Below, in pieces: positions 9,501-17,149 of a DNA stretch of 64,000 nucleotides (the first letter of the stretch is position 1; every line of letters begins with the position of its first letter). Where the stretch lies: assembly GCA_024638885.1 (NCBI GenBank), contig JAHEJL010000001.1, forward strand, positions 273,001 through 337,000, given 5' to 3'. Source of the DNA: Coraliomargarita sp. (GTDB lineage Bacteria > Verrucomicrobiota > Verrucomicrobiia > Opitutales > UBA953). The notes beneath the pieces are model-generated. The model made no database searches. It had not been told where the DNA came from and saw only the letters and a program-made list of their open reading frames with translations. Position numbers and translations under genes: made by a program.

Positions 9501-9565
9501 GGCTCCGGGAACGGCGCGGCGAAGGCCGCGGCACCGAGGACGAGGGCGAGACTACGGGCGAACAT
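6509..9565 (-). CDS. PVC-type membrane-bound dehydrogenase with C-terminal cytochrome c domain
   Basis: A 1018-residue exported protein of the family annotated as PVC-type haem-binding CxxCH protein. A signal peptide (MFARSLALVLGAAAFAAPF) leads into a beta-propeller dehydrogenase-like domain (LRLPEGFKATLFASEPDVRQP, ALCWDERGRLWVAENYTY, ILEDADHDGKFDK), then a helical HEAT-like middle (about 420-850) and a haem c domain with CGQCHKLYGEGGALGPDLTG near residue 890. C-terminal NSITLKDGRVLSGIV is typical. The family is greatly expanded in planctomycetes and verrucomicrobia and is thought to oxidise sugars or alcohols in the periplasm; the substrate here is unknown. It stands alone, 64 bp downstream of eboF. 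Confidence 0.92.
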   Translation of the reverse strand: MFARSLALVLGAAAFAAPFPEPHNNQKETLPVLTPADALTKLRLPEGFKATLFASEPDVRQPIALCWDERGRLWVAENYTYSDGKERFDLNLRDRIVILEDADHDGKFDKRTVFTDEVQMLTSIERGFGGVYAMCPPNLLFIPMDGDKPAGPAQVVLDGFSTTAASRHTFANGLKWGPDGWLYGRVGISSTSWIDVPGVPKEKRQPTAGGLWRYHPVTKVFEPYCHGTTNPWGSDWTKDHELVFINTVIGHAWQGIHGAHFKRMHGEDPYPFVYELLDQHADHYHWDNGKKWNDPDGGRGGADNLGGGHAHVGMMIYQGENWPSQYRDKLMTLNLHGRRTNVDAIERQGSALVMKHQPDILKSDDLWFRGIEISQGPDGAVTILDWSDIGECHDQDGIHRTTGRIFKVSYGEPKQPGVDFAKATPAELVELQRSQNEWLVRMARWELRERAWKGVDLSSATAAWEKLAAETDSVLALNAHSTLRAMRTVKSGVVPFAAQHAKHYAPAALLAEQRPDVLARLIERELTEPLVRRNNSLAKFAQHTGFIAAEEASEAAILKLAGEARGQRVRLAVAEALPHLTVPVRALVAQHLLRFDQDATDHNLPLLVWTGIRELPFADLVACAHVSRIPQVTKLIARRIAEGSDKQPAALNELLANAAQMPDGQAEIVAGVAEALRGWRKAPKPAAWDAFVATLPKTAVAVQDQARQLNVIFGDGQALDEIRKIALDDNALMDQRRAALLSLIEAKDKQLKQVCEKLITVRGVNMEAIQGLTQFDQDGVAKRIIERYMQFYPHERPQAIMALVSRKRFAAELLQAVDAGKIPKADFGPSAARQVRAFNDAKLNELLSKVWGETRETSADKLKLVAELKARHTPESLAKADQGKGRAIFAGVCGQCHKLYGEGGALGPDLTGSGRHDINYLVENIVDPSAVVDAAYYLNSITLKDGRVLSGIVGAQSERTLTLRSVGQETVIDKQDIKSRQTLPISLMPEGLLQAFTPEQQRDLLAYLMGNSQVPMAK

Positions 9566-9629
9566 AGGGGTATGACTACCCTGTGCGTTCGAAGTTCCCC
9601 TTCAACCCCAGACCAGAACAAAGGCCCGC

Positions 9630-10994
9630 TCAGAAACCCTGCGCGATCCGGCCGTAGACGTCGGTCGAGGCGACCTGCGCCGGCAGGGAGGCCGAGGCGG
9701 GCGCGATGAGCACGGGCCAGTCGAGCGGGTCTTCCGGGATGCGGCCATGCGAGCCCTTCACGAGCGAGGCGTCCTGCGAGATGACCTCCATGAGCGCCTT
9801 GAAGCCGAGGGCCTTCTTGAGCAGGAACCAGGCGACCTTGAGCATCGGGAAGCGGATCTGCGGGTCGATGAACAGCTCCACGGGGTCGTAGCCCGGCTTG
9901 CGGTGGATGTCCACGGTCCGCGCGAAGTCGGGGTCGCCCTGGCCGGCTTCCCACCAGTAATAGGAGAACCAGCTATGGTCGTCGGCGATGACGACGAAGT
10001 CGCCGCTGCGCACATGCCTGATGCCGGCGGCGGCCTGGCCTTCGGCGTCGAGCACCTGACCGACGCCAGGCGTCGCGAGCAGGACCTGGCGGACCGCCTC
10101 GCGGATCGACGGGTCGAGCACGACGACGTGGGCGACCTGGTGGTCGACGACGGCGAAGGCCTTCGAGTTGAAGACGTCGAGGGTGAGGCTGCCGTCCTCG
10201 GGCTTGAGCTCGAGCCAGCCCTGGGCCCGCAGGACCTTGTTCAGGGGCACGGCGCGATCGACGGCGGTGATGGCGTATTCGGAGACGATGAGGACTTCGA
10301 CCCCGCGGGCTTCGAGGAAATCGGCGAGGTCGCCGACGAGCGTGTCGATGTCGCGACGCGCCGCATCGCTACGCGCATCGGCCGGACCGAAACGCTGAAG
10401 GTCATAGTCGAGGTGCGGCAGGTAGACCAGGCTGAGGTCGGGCTGCTCATGCTCCTCGATCCAACGGGCGCTGTCGGCGATCCACCGCGACGACGGCAGG
10501 CCGGCGCGCGGACCCCAGAAGGAGTGGAACGGGAAGTCGCCGAGGTCGCGCTTGAGCAGCTCCTTATAGCGCTGCGGGTAGCTCGCGATGTCGAAGATCT
10601 TCCCGCCGTTCGCCTTGTAGACCGGACGCGGCGTGACGGAGATGTCCGCCGCGGTGCCCATGTTGTACCACCAGAAGAGGTTCGCGACCTTGAGCTTCGG
10701 GTTCTTGGCGTGCAGTTCGTCCCAGACCTTCGGGGCGAGCACGACGCGGTTCGACTGCTTCCAGAACTGCACCTCGCTGAGCGTGCGGTCATACCAGCCG
10801 TTGCCGACGATGCCGTGCGTGCTCGGCTGCTTGCCCGTGAGGTAATCGGACTGCGCGGTGCAGGTGACGGCCGGGAACGCGGGGCGGACCTTCGCGACGC
10901 TGCCCTTGGCGGCGCGCGCGGCGAGACGCGGCATGACGCCGGAGCTCAGGTCGCGGGCGGAGAGACCGACGACGTTCAGGACCGCGCGGCGCAT
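9630..10994 (-). CDS. eboF: EboF-like alkaline phosphatase-superfamily protein
   Basis: A 454-residue phosphodiesterase/nucleotide pyrophosphatase-like protein. The N-terminus MRRAVLNVVGLSARDL supplies a metal-binding Asp; PAFPAVTCTAQSDYLTGKQPSTHG carries the Thr/Ser nucleophile region; DYDLQRFGP and IVSEYAI are further metal-site segments, and DDHSWFSYYWW lies near the end. In ebo clusters this is the alkaline-phosphatase-like member. Its start overlaps the end of eboD by 19 nt, so it is the last gene of a tightly packed operon. The function in metabolite trafficking is known only genetically in other organisms. Confidence 0.85.
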   Translation of the reverse strand: MRRAVLNVVGLSARDLSSGVMPRLAARAAKGSVAKVRPAFPAVTCTAQSDYLTGKQPSTHGIVGNGWYDRTLSEVQFWKQSNRVVLAPKVWDELHAKNPKLKVANLFWWYNMGTAADISVTPRPVYKANGGKIFDIASYPQRYKELLKRDLGDFPFHSFWGPRAGLPSSRWIADSARWIEEHEQPDLSLVYLPHLDYDLQRFGPADARSDAARRDIDTLVGDLADFLEARGVEVLIVSEYAITAVDRAVPLNKVLRAQGWLELKPEDGSLTLDVFNSKAFAVVDHQVAHVVVLDPSIREAVRQVLLATPGVGQVLDAEGQAAAGIRHVRSGDFVVIADDHSWFSYYWWEAGQGDPDFARTVDIHRKPGYDPVELFIDPQIRFPMLKVAWFLLKKALGFKALMEVISQDASLVKGSHGRIPEDPLDWPVLIAPASASLPAQVASTDVYGRIAQGF

Positions 10995-12127
10995 GGCTGC
11001 TGATCCCGCGCGCGGAGTTCATCGGCGGCCTTGCGGACTATGGCGGCGGCCATCTCGTGGACCTGCGTGGACTTGCCGATGGCGGTAGGCAGTACCAGCG
11101 TGAGCTGGCCGCCGAGGTGTTCGCGGAATTCTTCGAGGCCGGCCAGCATCGGGGCGCCGCCGTCGAGATGCATCTCGGGGGCGTAGATCCGGAAACCGAG
11201 GGCGACGAGTAGGTTGAGCGTGCGTTCGGCCTCTTCCTTGCCGAACAGACCGAGGTCGCGGGCGCAAAGGATGTCGAGCGCCAGGCCGACGGCCACGGCC
11301 TCGCCGTGCGTCAGGCGATGGTTGGTCATCGACTCGAGCTTATGCGCGGCCCAGTGGCCGAGGTCGAGGGGACGGGCGCTGCCGAGCTCGAAGGGATCGC
11401 CGTTGCCGGCGATGTGGCGGGCATGCAGCTCGGCGGAGCGACGGACGGCCCGGCCGATGGCGGGGATATTGCCGGCGGCGAGGAGCGCAGACTCCTTCTC
11501 GAGGTTGGCGAAGAAGACCGGGTCCTTGAGGAGCGAGACCTTCACGGCTTCGACGAGGCCGTCGCGCAGGCCGCGGGCGTCGAGCGAGGCGAGCAGCGCG
11601 AGGTCGTTGACCACGGCGGCGGGGACGGCGAAGGCGCCGGTGAAGTTCTTCTTCCCGAAAGTGTTGATGCCGTTCTTCACGCCGACGCCGGCGTCGCCCT
11701 GGCCGAGGGTCGTGGTCGGCATACGGACGAGCCGCACGCCGCGGTGGGCGGTGGCGGCCGCGAAGCCGACGGCGTCGAGGAAGGCGCCGCCGCCGATGGC
11801 GAGGACGTAGGAATGGCGGCAGATCTTGTCGGCCTCGATGGCGGCCAGCGCGGCCTTGACCACGGCGGAGTCCTTCTTGGCAGCCTCACCGCCGGTCAGC
11901 ACGAGGGGCTGGCGGGTGAAATGCACGCCCATGGCTTGGCCGTAAGCGGCGACCTCGGCGACGAAACCCGGACGGGAGTTCGCCAGGCCGGCGTCGACGA
12001 TCGGGATGACCTTGGCGCCGGCGAAGAGGTCGGCGAGGACGCGGTTGCCCGAAGCGAACGCACCTTCGGTGAAGAAGATGCGGTGGCGGTAGGTCACCGC
12101 GAATTCGAGGTCAAGGGAGTCGTCCAT
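10976..12127 (-). CDS. eboD: EboD-like 3-dehydroquinate synthase homologue
   Basis: A 383-residue protein of the dehydroquinate synthase / sugar-phosphate cyclase superfamily. NAD-binding GGGAFLDAVGFAAATAHRG, RMPTTTLGQGDAGVGVKNGIN and the metal-binding EAVKVSLL and LTHGEAVAVGLALD segments are visible. In ebo operons this paralogue of AroB is a constant member; it may form a cyclitol-like product rather than feed the shikimate path. The neighbours (UbiA, TIM barrel, TatD, phosphodiesterase) fix the assignment. It is followed with a 19 nt overlap by eboF and preceded by a 92 bp gap to eboC. Confidence 0.88.
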   Translation of the reverse strand: MDDSLDLEFAVTYRHRIFFTEGAFASGNRVLADLFAGAKVIPIVDAGLANSRPGFVAEVAAYGQAMGVHFTRQPLVLTGGEAAKKDSAVVKAALAAIEADKICRHSYVLAIGGGAFLDAVGFAAATAHRGVRLVRMPTTTLGQGDAGVGVKNGINTFGKKNFTGAFAVPAAVVNDLALLASLDARGLRDGLVEAVKVSLLKDPVFFANLEKESALLAAGNIPAIGRAVRRSAELHARHIAGNGDPFELGSARPLDLGHWAAHKLESMTNHRLTHGEAVAVGLALDILCARDLGLFGKEEAERTLNLLVALGFRIYAPEMHLDGGAPMLAGLEEFREHLGGQLTLVLPTAIGKSTQVHEMAAAIVRKAADELRARDQQPCAARS

Positions 12128-12219
12128 AGCCCTGGGGGAGGGTTAAACAGAAGAGGATAGACGCCTAAGGACAAGCCAAGTTCCCACCTTCGGCCTCAAG
12201 AAGCCCCAAACCTGCCCCA

Positions 12220-13218
12220 TCAGGTGGTCGGAATCCAGCGGCGGAACAGCAAGGTCAGGCCGAAGGCCCCGAACGGCACCGCCCAGACGAGCCGCGAAGC
12301 CAAGACGGCCCAACCGACCTCGATCGAGCCTTCGGTCCCGGCCCGCATGTAACCGACGTAATAGAAGAAGATGCCGGCGGCGGCGAAGTCGACCAACGGG
12401 AAAGCCGCGAGCCGATCGGCGACGCGGCGACCGACGCCGGCGGGCAGCGGATGCCGGCGATTGGAAGCCCAGACCCAGAGCCAGAACAGGAGGCAACCGA
12501 AGACGGCGACCTTGGTGACGCCGTTCACGTCCGGCAGGAACTGGACGAGCACGAGCGGCACGGGCACGAGGTAGAGCAGCCACTCGGCCCACTTCGGCGG
12601 CGTGCCAGGGCCGGCCTCGTGGCGCGCGACGAGCGTGATCGAGAACGTGAGGAGCCAGAGCACGCCCGGATACGCGAGGAGCGCCACCAGGTTCCAGCCG
12701 CGGAAGTGCGGGCCGTCGATGAGTCCGCCGACCGCGAAGAAGCCGATGAGCGGGAGCAACGCGCGGCACAGGCCCATCACCGCGGGCGCCCAGCTGACGC
12801 CTTTGTGCCAGCGATCGTAGACGAGCACGCCGGCGACGAGCAGCGCGACGAGCGCGCAGGTGATGCCGCGATGGCCGCCGAGCGAGGCGGCGACGGTGGA
12901 CCAGGCCCCGAAGAGGAGCGCGAGGCCGCCGACGACGAACGCGGCGCGCGCGGAGACGACGCCGGCCGGGATCGGGCGCGTCGAACGCCGCTCGGTGTCC
13001 CAGCGCGCGTCGAACGCGTCGTTGAGGATCATGCCGCCGACGTAGATGAGCGAGACGCCAAGGAGCAGGCCGAAGAGCGAGACGAGCAGGCCCATCGCCC
13101 ACGGGAAACGGTCGGTGTAGACGTAACCGAGCAGCCAGCCGCCGACGAGGTTGCTCCAGACCGTCGGCAGGTTCGAGCCGCGGGTGAGGATCAGCCAGGC
13201 GCGGAGCTTCGCGAGCAT
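12220..13218 (-). CDS. eboC: EboC-like UbiA-family prenyltransferase
   Basis: A 332-residue integral membrane prenyltransferase with about eight to nine hydrophobic helices. The first Asp-rich motif ILNDAFDARWDTERRSTRPIPAG (NDxxDxxxD) binds Mg-prenyl diphosphate; the N-terminal LTRGSNLPTVWSNLVGG is typical of UbiA proteins in ebo clusters. It probably prenylates a polar head group made by the soluble Ebo enzymes, forming a lipid carrier, but this is inference from the family. The start lies one base after the stop of eboE, so translation is probably coupled. Confidence 0.88.
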   Translation of the reverse strand: MLAKLRAWLILTRGSNLPTVWSNLVGGWLLGYVYTDRFPWAMGLLVSLFGLLLGVSLIYVGGMILNDAFDARWDTERRSTRPIPAGVVSARAAFVVGGLALLFGAWSTVAASLGGHRGITCALVALLVAGVLVYDRWHKGVSWAPAVMGLCRALLPLIGFFAVGGLIDGPHFRGWNLVALLAYPGVLWLLTFSITLVARHEAGPGTPPKWAEWLLYLVPVPLVLVQFLPDVNGVTKVAVFGCLLFWLWVWASNRRHPLPAGVGRRVADRLAAFPLVDFAAAGIFFYYVGYMRAGTEGSIEVGWAVLASRLVWAVPFGAFGLTLLFRRWIPTT

Positions 13219-13219
13219 C

Positions 13220-14392
13220 TCAGAGGGGCTTCACGCCGCGCTGCGCGAGCTCGCCGAGCGTCCAGCGATACTCTTCGGCGATCATGTCGGCGACGTCGGC
13301 CGCGCGGACTTCGGGCGGCAGGACTTCCCAGGTATACGTCTCGATCTCGAGCTCACGGCAGACGCCCGGCGCCCGGGCGATGACGTCGAGCGCGGCCTTG
13401 AGGTGGTCGTTCGTCGTGGAGAGCTCGTCGGAAAGACGGTCGGCGTTCACCGGCACGTGGAAGTGGACGCGGAGTTCCTCGAGCGCGCGGAGCTGGTCGA
13501 TCGCCGCCATGGCGAGCGGGATGTCCTTGAAGCGCACGATGGCGCCGTCCTTGGCGCGCCCCATGGTCTGGTGGAGATACGTCGGCTCATGCATCTTCGC
13601 GAGGCGCGCGAGGGCGACCTCGGTGGGCTTGAGCTTGAGCGCGGAGCTGAGGTGGAACTTCAGCACCGGCGCGCCGCCGGCGTTGAGGCGCGCGATGGCC
13701 TCATGGGCCTCTTCGTATTGCAGCGCGAAGTGACAGGTGTCGTAGGCGATGCCGAGGTGCGCGTCGACGAGGCCCTTGGCGGGCTCTTCGGCGCGGAGCT
13801 GCTCGAACAGGCGCAACGCCTCCGGCGTGTTCTCGGCGTGGCCGATCGGCTCGGGCTCGAGCGCGAGGCGGAGGTGCGTGCCGGTACGGTCACGCAGGCG
13901 GGCGAGGTGTTCGGCGCACGCGAGCAGGTTGCGGCGCATGACCTTGAGCTCGTCGGCGGTGCGGCCGAAGCCCTTGAACGAACCCGGCAGCGTGCTGACC
14001 GTGCCGACCTTGTCCGGCGGGCCGAACGCGGCGAGGAGGTCGAAGAGCCGGTTGGTGTATTCGAGACGCGGGGTCTCGCACCAGTCCGGCGCGAAGACGT
14101 TGTCCTTCACCGCCTGGCCGTGGAACGGGCCGAACGGGAAGCCGTTGATACCGGCGACGACGCAGTTCTCCTTGTCCAACCAGGCGCGGAAAGCCGCGAG
14201 CGTGGCGGGGACGGCGAGCTCCTTCGCGGCGAGGTCGCCGAGCCGGAGGCCGAGGACGTAGGTCTTGCCGGGCGAGACGCGGTCGCGCACGCGGAGCGCG
14301 TGGTCGCGCAGGCCGGCGAACGTCTCGGCCCACCCTTCGCCGCGGTGGACGTTGGTGCAGTAGGCGAGGGAAAGTCCGGACGTGAGCTTCAC
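13220..14392 (-). CDS. eboE: EboE-like TIM-barrel sugar-phosphate isomerase homologue
   Basis: A 390-residue xylose-isomerase-like TIM barrel. N-terminal LSLAYCTNVHRGEGWAETFAGL and the internal LALEPEPIGHAENT, GIAYDTCHFALQYE and LKFHLSSALKL segments give the conserved metal-site Glu, Asp and His of this superfamily. C-terminal HFHVPVNADRL and ELEIETYTWEVLP are characteristic of EboE. It lies between eboB (4 bp upstream) and eboC (1 bp downstream) in the same operon. The substrate is unknown. Confidence 0.88.
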   Translation of the reverse strand: MKLTSGLSLAYCTNVHRGEGWAETFAGLRDHALRVRDRVSPGKTYVLGLRLGDLAAKELAVPATLAAFRAWLDKENCVVAGINGFPFGPFHGQAVKDNVFAPDWCETPRLEYTNRLFDLLAAFGPPDKVGTVSTLPGSFKGFGRTADELKVMRRNLLACAEHLARLRDRTGTHLRLALEPEPIGHAENTPEALRLFEQLRAEEPAKGLVDAHLGIAYDTCHFALQYEEAHEAIARLNAGGAPVLKFHLSSALKLKPTEVALARLAKMHEPTYLHQTMGRAKDGAIVRFKDIPLAMAAIDQLRALEELRVHFHVPVNADRLSDELSTTNDHLKAALDVIARAPGVCRELEIETYTWEVLPPEVRAADVADMIAEEYRWTLGELAQRGVKPL

Positions 14393-14396
14393 GCGA

Positions 14397-15212
14397 TCAG
14401 GCCTGGGCGGCGGGGTCCTTGAAGCGCGGGGACTGCGAGAGGAACTTCACCGGGTTGCCGTAGACGAGGCGGTCGATGGCGGCGGCGGAGTGGCCGCGGC
14501 GACGCATCTCCTGCGCGGCCTTCGGCACGGACAGCGGGTCGCTGTGACCCCAGTCGCACGCGCTGTTGAGCCAGACGCGCTGGGCGGAGACGGATTCGAT
14601 CATGTCGACCGCGCGCACGGGCGTGGACTTCGATTCGGGGTAGAGCGTGATGCCGGCCCAGAAGCCCTGGTCGAGGACCTCGTGGATCGTATGCTCCTCG
14701 ACGTGGTCGATGATCACGCGCTCGGGCTTCACGACGCCGTTCGCCTTGAGGGCGTCCATGATGAGGCGCGTGCCCTTGCGCTTGTCCTCGAGGTGCGGCG
14801 TGTGCACGAGGATCATCTGGTCGTACTTCACCGCGAGGCCGATGTGCTGCTCGAGCACCTTCATCTCGTTGCGCGTGTTCTTGTTGAGGCCGATCTCGCC
14901 GATGCCGAGCACCGTCGGGGCCTTGAGGAATTCCGGGATCAGCGCGAGGACGTCGGCGGCGAGCGCCATGTCCTCGGATTCCTTCGGGTTGATGCAGAGC
15001 CAGGAGTAGTGCGGCAGGCCGTACTTGGCGGCGCGCTTGGGTTCGATCTGCGTCAGCTGGCAGAAGTAGTCGTAGAAGCCGTCGGCGGACTTGCGGTCGA
15101 AGCCGGCCCAGAAGGCGGGCTCGCAGATCGCGGCGCAGCCGGCGAGGGCCATGGCCTGGTAGTCGTCGGTGGTGCGGCTCACCATGTGGCCGTGCGGTTC
15201 GATGTAGCGCAT
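14397..15212 (-). CDS. eboB: EboB-like TatD-family metal-dependent hydrolase
   Basis: A 271-residue amidohydrolase-fold protein. MRYIEPHGHMVSRTTDDYQAM carries the HxH metal-binding motif, GIGEIGLNKNTRNEM the Glu, ILVHTPHLEDKRKG and VIIDHVEEHT the His residues, and LNSACDWGHSDPL the final Asp of the TatD site. Length is slightly above the usual 260. It is the second gene of the ebo-type operon; its start is 9 bp from the stop of the upstream small gene. Confidence 0.88.
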   Translation of the reverse strand: MRYIEPHGHMVSRTTDDYQAMALAGCAAICEPAFWAGFDRKSADGFYDYFCQLTQIEPKRAAKYGLPHYSWLCINPKESEDMALAADVLALIPEFLKAPTVLGIGEIGLNKNTRNEMKVLEQHIGLAVKYDQMILVHTPHLEDKRKGTRLIMDALKANGVVKPERVIIDHVEEHTIHEVLDQGFWAGITLYPESKSTPVRAVDMIESVSAQRVWLNSACDWGHSDPLSVPKAAQEMRRRGHSAAAIDRLVYGNPVKFLSQSPRFKDPAAQA

Positions 15213-15221
15213 GGTCGGGGC

Positions 15222-15524
15222 TTACTTGAGGCCGGGCCAGACGCCCGAGGCGGCCTTGGTGTCGGCCTTGGCGATGGGTTCGACGGAAGGGTCGCTCCAG
15301 AGGGTCAGGATGCGGGCGACGCGGCCTTCGTCCTTTTCCAGGAGGAGCGGGAGGGCGGCGCGGAGACCCCGGACGCGATGGTCGTCGCCGCCGGCGGCGC
15401 GGTCGAGGCGGTCGAGGAAGGCCGCCAGGTCGAGCAGCTTGTACCGCGCGTCCATGAAATGGAGGTCGGCCACCTGCTCGCGGGTGCGGGCGGGGGAGCC
15501 GGGATGGGGTTGGGGGGTCGACAT
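15222..15524 (-). CDS. conserved small protein heading the ebo operon (EboA position)
   Basis: A 100-residue soluble protein starting MSTPQPHPGSPA. The core reads HFMDARYKLLDLAAFLDRLDRA and then RILTLWSDPSVEPIAKA. It is much shorter than a cyanobacterial EboA (over 200 residues), so homology to EboA is not shown; only its place as first gene of the operon, 9 bp before eboB, links it to the pathway. The frame is open upstream to 15590 but ATG at 15524 gives a compact product. Confidence 0.7.
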   Translation of the reverse strand: MSTPQPHPGSPARTREQVADLHFMDARYKLLDLAAFLDRLDRAAGGDDHRVRGLRAALPLLLEKDEGRVARILTLWSDPSVEPIAKADTKAASGVWPGLK

Positions 15525-15618
15525 GGGGAAGGCACGCCTGCGCGCGCTTTGATGTGACACCAAAGTGCGGCAGAGGTCCCCGCTGGTCAAGCCACCCCGC
15601 CCGATGGCGGGTGCCGGC

Positions 15619-16083
15619 TTACTTCTTGGCCGGAGCTTCCTTGGCTTCCTTCTCGTACTCGGCCGCGGTCCACGGGGTCTTGCGGTCGGCGTACTTCTTC
15701 TTGATGGCGGCGACTTCGGCTTCCGTCACGGACGGGCCGGCGTTGCCCCAGGAATTGTTCACGTAGGTCACGACGTCGGCGATGTCCTTGTCGGAGAGGC
15801 CGGCGACGGGGGGCATCATGCCGTTGTAGGTCACGCCCTTGACGGTGATCGGACCCTGCATGCCGTTGATGATGTTACGGACGGCGATGGAGGCGTCCTT
15901 GGCGACCCACTCGGAACCGGCGAGGGGCGGGAAGACGGGCGGGAGGCCCATGCCGGTCGGCTGGTGGCAGGCGATGCAGGTGCGGGAGTAGACGGCCTTG
16001 CCACGCTCGAGGGAGGCGGCGTCAGGCGCGGCCACGGCGGCGGCGGCGAGGAAGCAAAGGGCGAAGGACTTGAGGGAGGTCAT
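15619..16083 (-). CDS. class I cytochrome c
   Basis: A 154-residue periplasmic c-type cytochrome. A signal peptide of about 18 residues (MTSLKSFALCFLAAAAVA) is followed by GKAVYSRTCIACHQPTGMGLPPVFPPLAGSEW, with CIACH binding haem, and MPPVAGLSDKDIADVVTYVNNSWGN, whose Met is the likely sixth ligand. The C-terminal 35 residues are Lys/Glu/Ala rich. It is upstream of and on the same strand as the ebo-like genes, with 94 bp between, and is probably an independent electron carrier. Confidence 0.93.
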   Translation of the reverse strand: MTSLKSFALCFLAAAAVAAPDAASLERGKAVYSRTCIACHQPTGMGLPPVFPPLAGSEWVAKDASIAVRNIINGMQGPITVKGVTYNGMMPPVAGLSDKDIADVVTYVNNSWGNAGPSVTEAEVAAIKKKYADRKTPWTAAEYEKEAKEAPAKK

Positions 16084-16310
16084 GGTGATCGGAGACGGGT
16101 AGAGGTGTGAGGAATAGGAAAGACCTCAAAAGGAAAAAGCAGTTCCCTCCGGCCGGGGGGAGGTAATTAGCCTAGGGGCGGCCCGGCATTAGGCCGACCC
16201 CTCGAGGTTTAATGCGACAAACCACCCGCCCGGACCGCCTCCCCGCCCTAAGCCTCGGACCCTATTAAAATGGGGTGGAAACCTGCCAAAAGCCCCCTAA
16301 CCTGCTTGGT

Positions 16311-17051
16311 ATGAAAACGCCAGACCCCCGCTCGGACTGGATGCGCCACGTGCGCCCGGAAAGCCTGCGCGGGGTCTTCGACCACCTCCCCGGGGTGATG
16401 TTCTTCGCCAAGGACCTGGCGGGTCGTTTCACGATGGCCAACCTCGCCTTCGCCCAGCGCTGCGGCTTCCCCGACGAGGCCAGCCTGCTCGGCAAGACCG
16501 ACGCCGACATCTTCCCGGCCGAGCTGGCCGCGGCCTTCAAGAAGAAGGACCTCCAGATCTGCCAGACCGGCCAGCCCCTGCCCCGCATCATCGAGCTGTT
16601 CCCGAACGCCGACGGCGAGCACGTGTGGTACGAGACCACCAAGGTCCCCCTCTTCGACGAGGCCGGCCGCGCCTGCGGGGTCTGCGGCACGGTCCGCAGC
16701 TACGAAGGGACCAAGGCCCTGCTCGAGCCCTTCCTGCAGGTCGAAGCCGCCGCCGAGTTCATCAAGGACAACCTCACGACCTCTCTTAATATAGCCAAGC
16801 TGGCCAAGCTGACGGGGATGTCGGTCCGCCAGTTCGAGCGCAAGTTCCACAAGGCCTACCAGGTCAGCCCCCGCGGCTACCTCGTCCGCATGCGCGTGGC
16901 CGCGGCCTCGGACCTCCTGCGCACGACGGACCTGCGCCCGTCGGAGATCGCCCACCAGACCGGCTTCTACGACGCCAGCGATTTCTCCCGTCAGTTCCGT
17001 CGGGCGATGAAGGTCAGCCCGACCGAGTTCCGCCGGAACCTGAAGGCCTGA
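16311..17051 (+). CDS. PAS-domain AraC-family transcriptional regulator
   Basis: A 246-residue regulator. Residues about 20-130 form a PAS domain (VFDHLPGVMFFAKDLAGRFTMANLAF, ending VPLFDEAGRACGVCG), and residues 150-246 an AraC-type double helix-turn-helix (LAKLTGMSVRQFERKFHKAY, IAHQTGFYDASDFSRQFRRAM). ATG 16311 is preferred to an in-frame GTG at 16275. This PAS-AraC layout is frequent in verrucomicrobia next to sugar uptake genes; here the MFS transporter starts 98 bp downstream on the same strand and is the likely target. Confidence 0.9.
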   Translation: MKTPDPRSDWMRHVRPESLRGVFDHLPGVMFFAKDLAGRFTMANLAFAQRCGFPDEASLLGKTDADIFPAELAAAFKKKDLQICQTGQPLPRIIELFPNADGEHVWYETTKVPLFDEAGRACGVCGTVRSYEGTKALLEPFLQVEAAAEFIKDNLTTSLNIAKLAKLTGMSVRQFERKFHKAYQVSPRGYLVRMRVAAASDLLRTTDLRPSEIAHQTGFYDASDFSRQFRRAMKVSPTEFRRNLKA

Positions 17052-17149
17052 AGGCCCCCGCCCGGGAGGGGTCTTACCCCTACTTGCCTACTCGACAGAG
17101 GGGGAGTTATTAGTTTTATTCACACCCGTACCCCCTCCCTCAACATACT

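Noticed and set aside
6818..9709. A 963-codon plus-strand frame opposite the PVC-type dehydrogenase
   Set aside because: Antisense shadow of a GC-rich gene; no recognisable motif.
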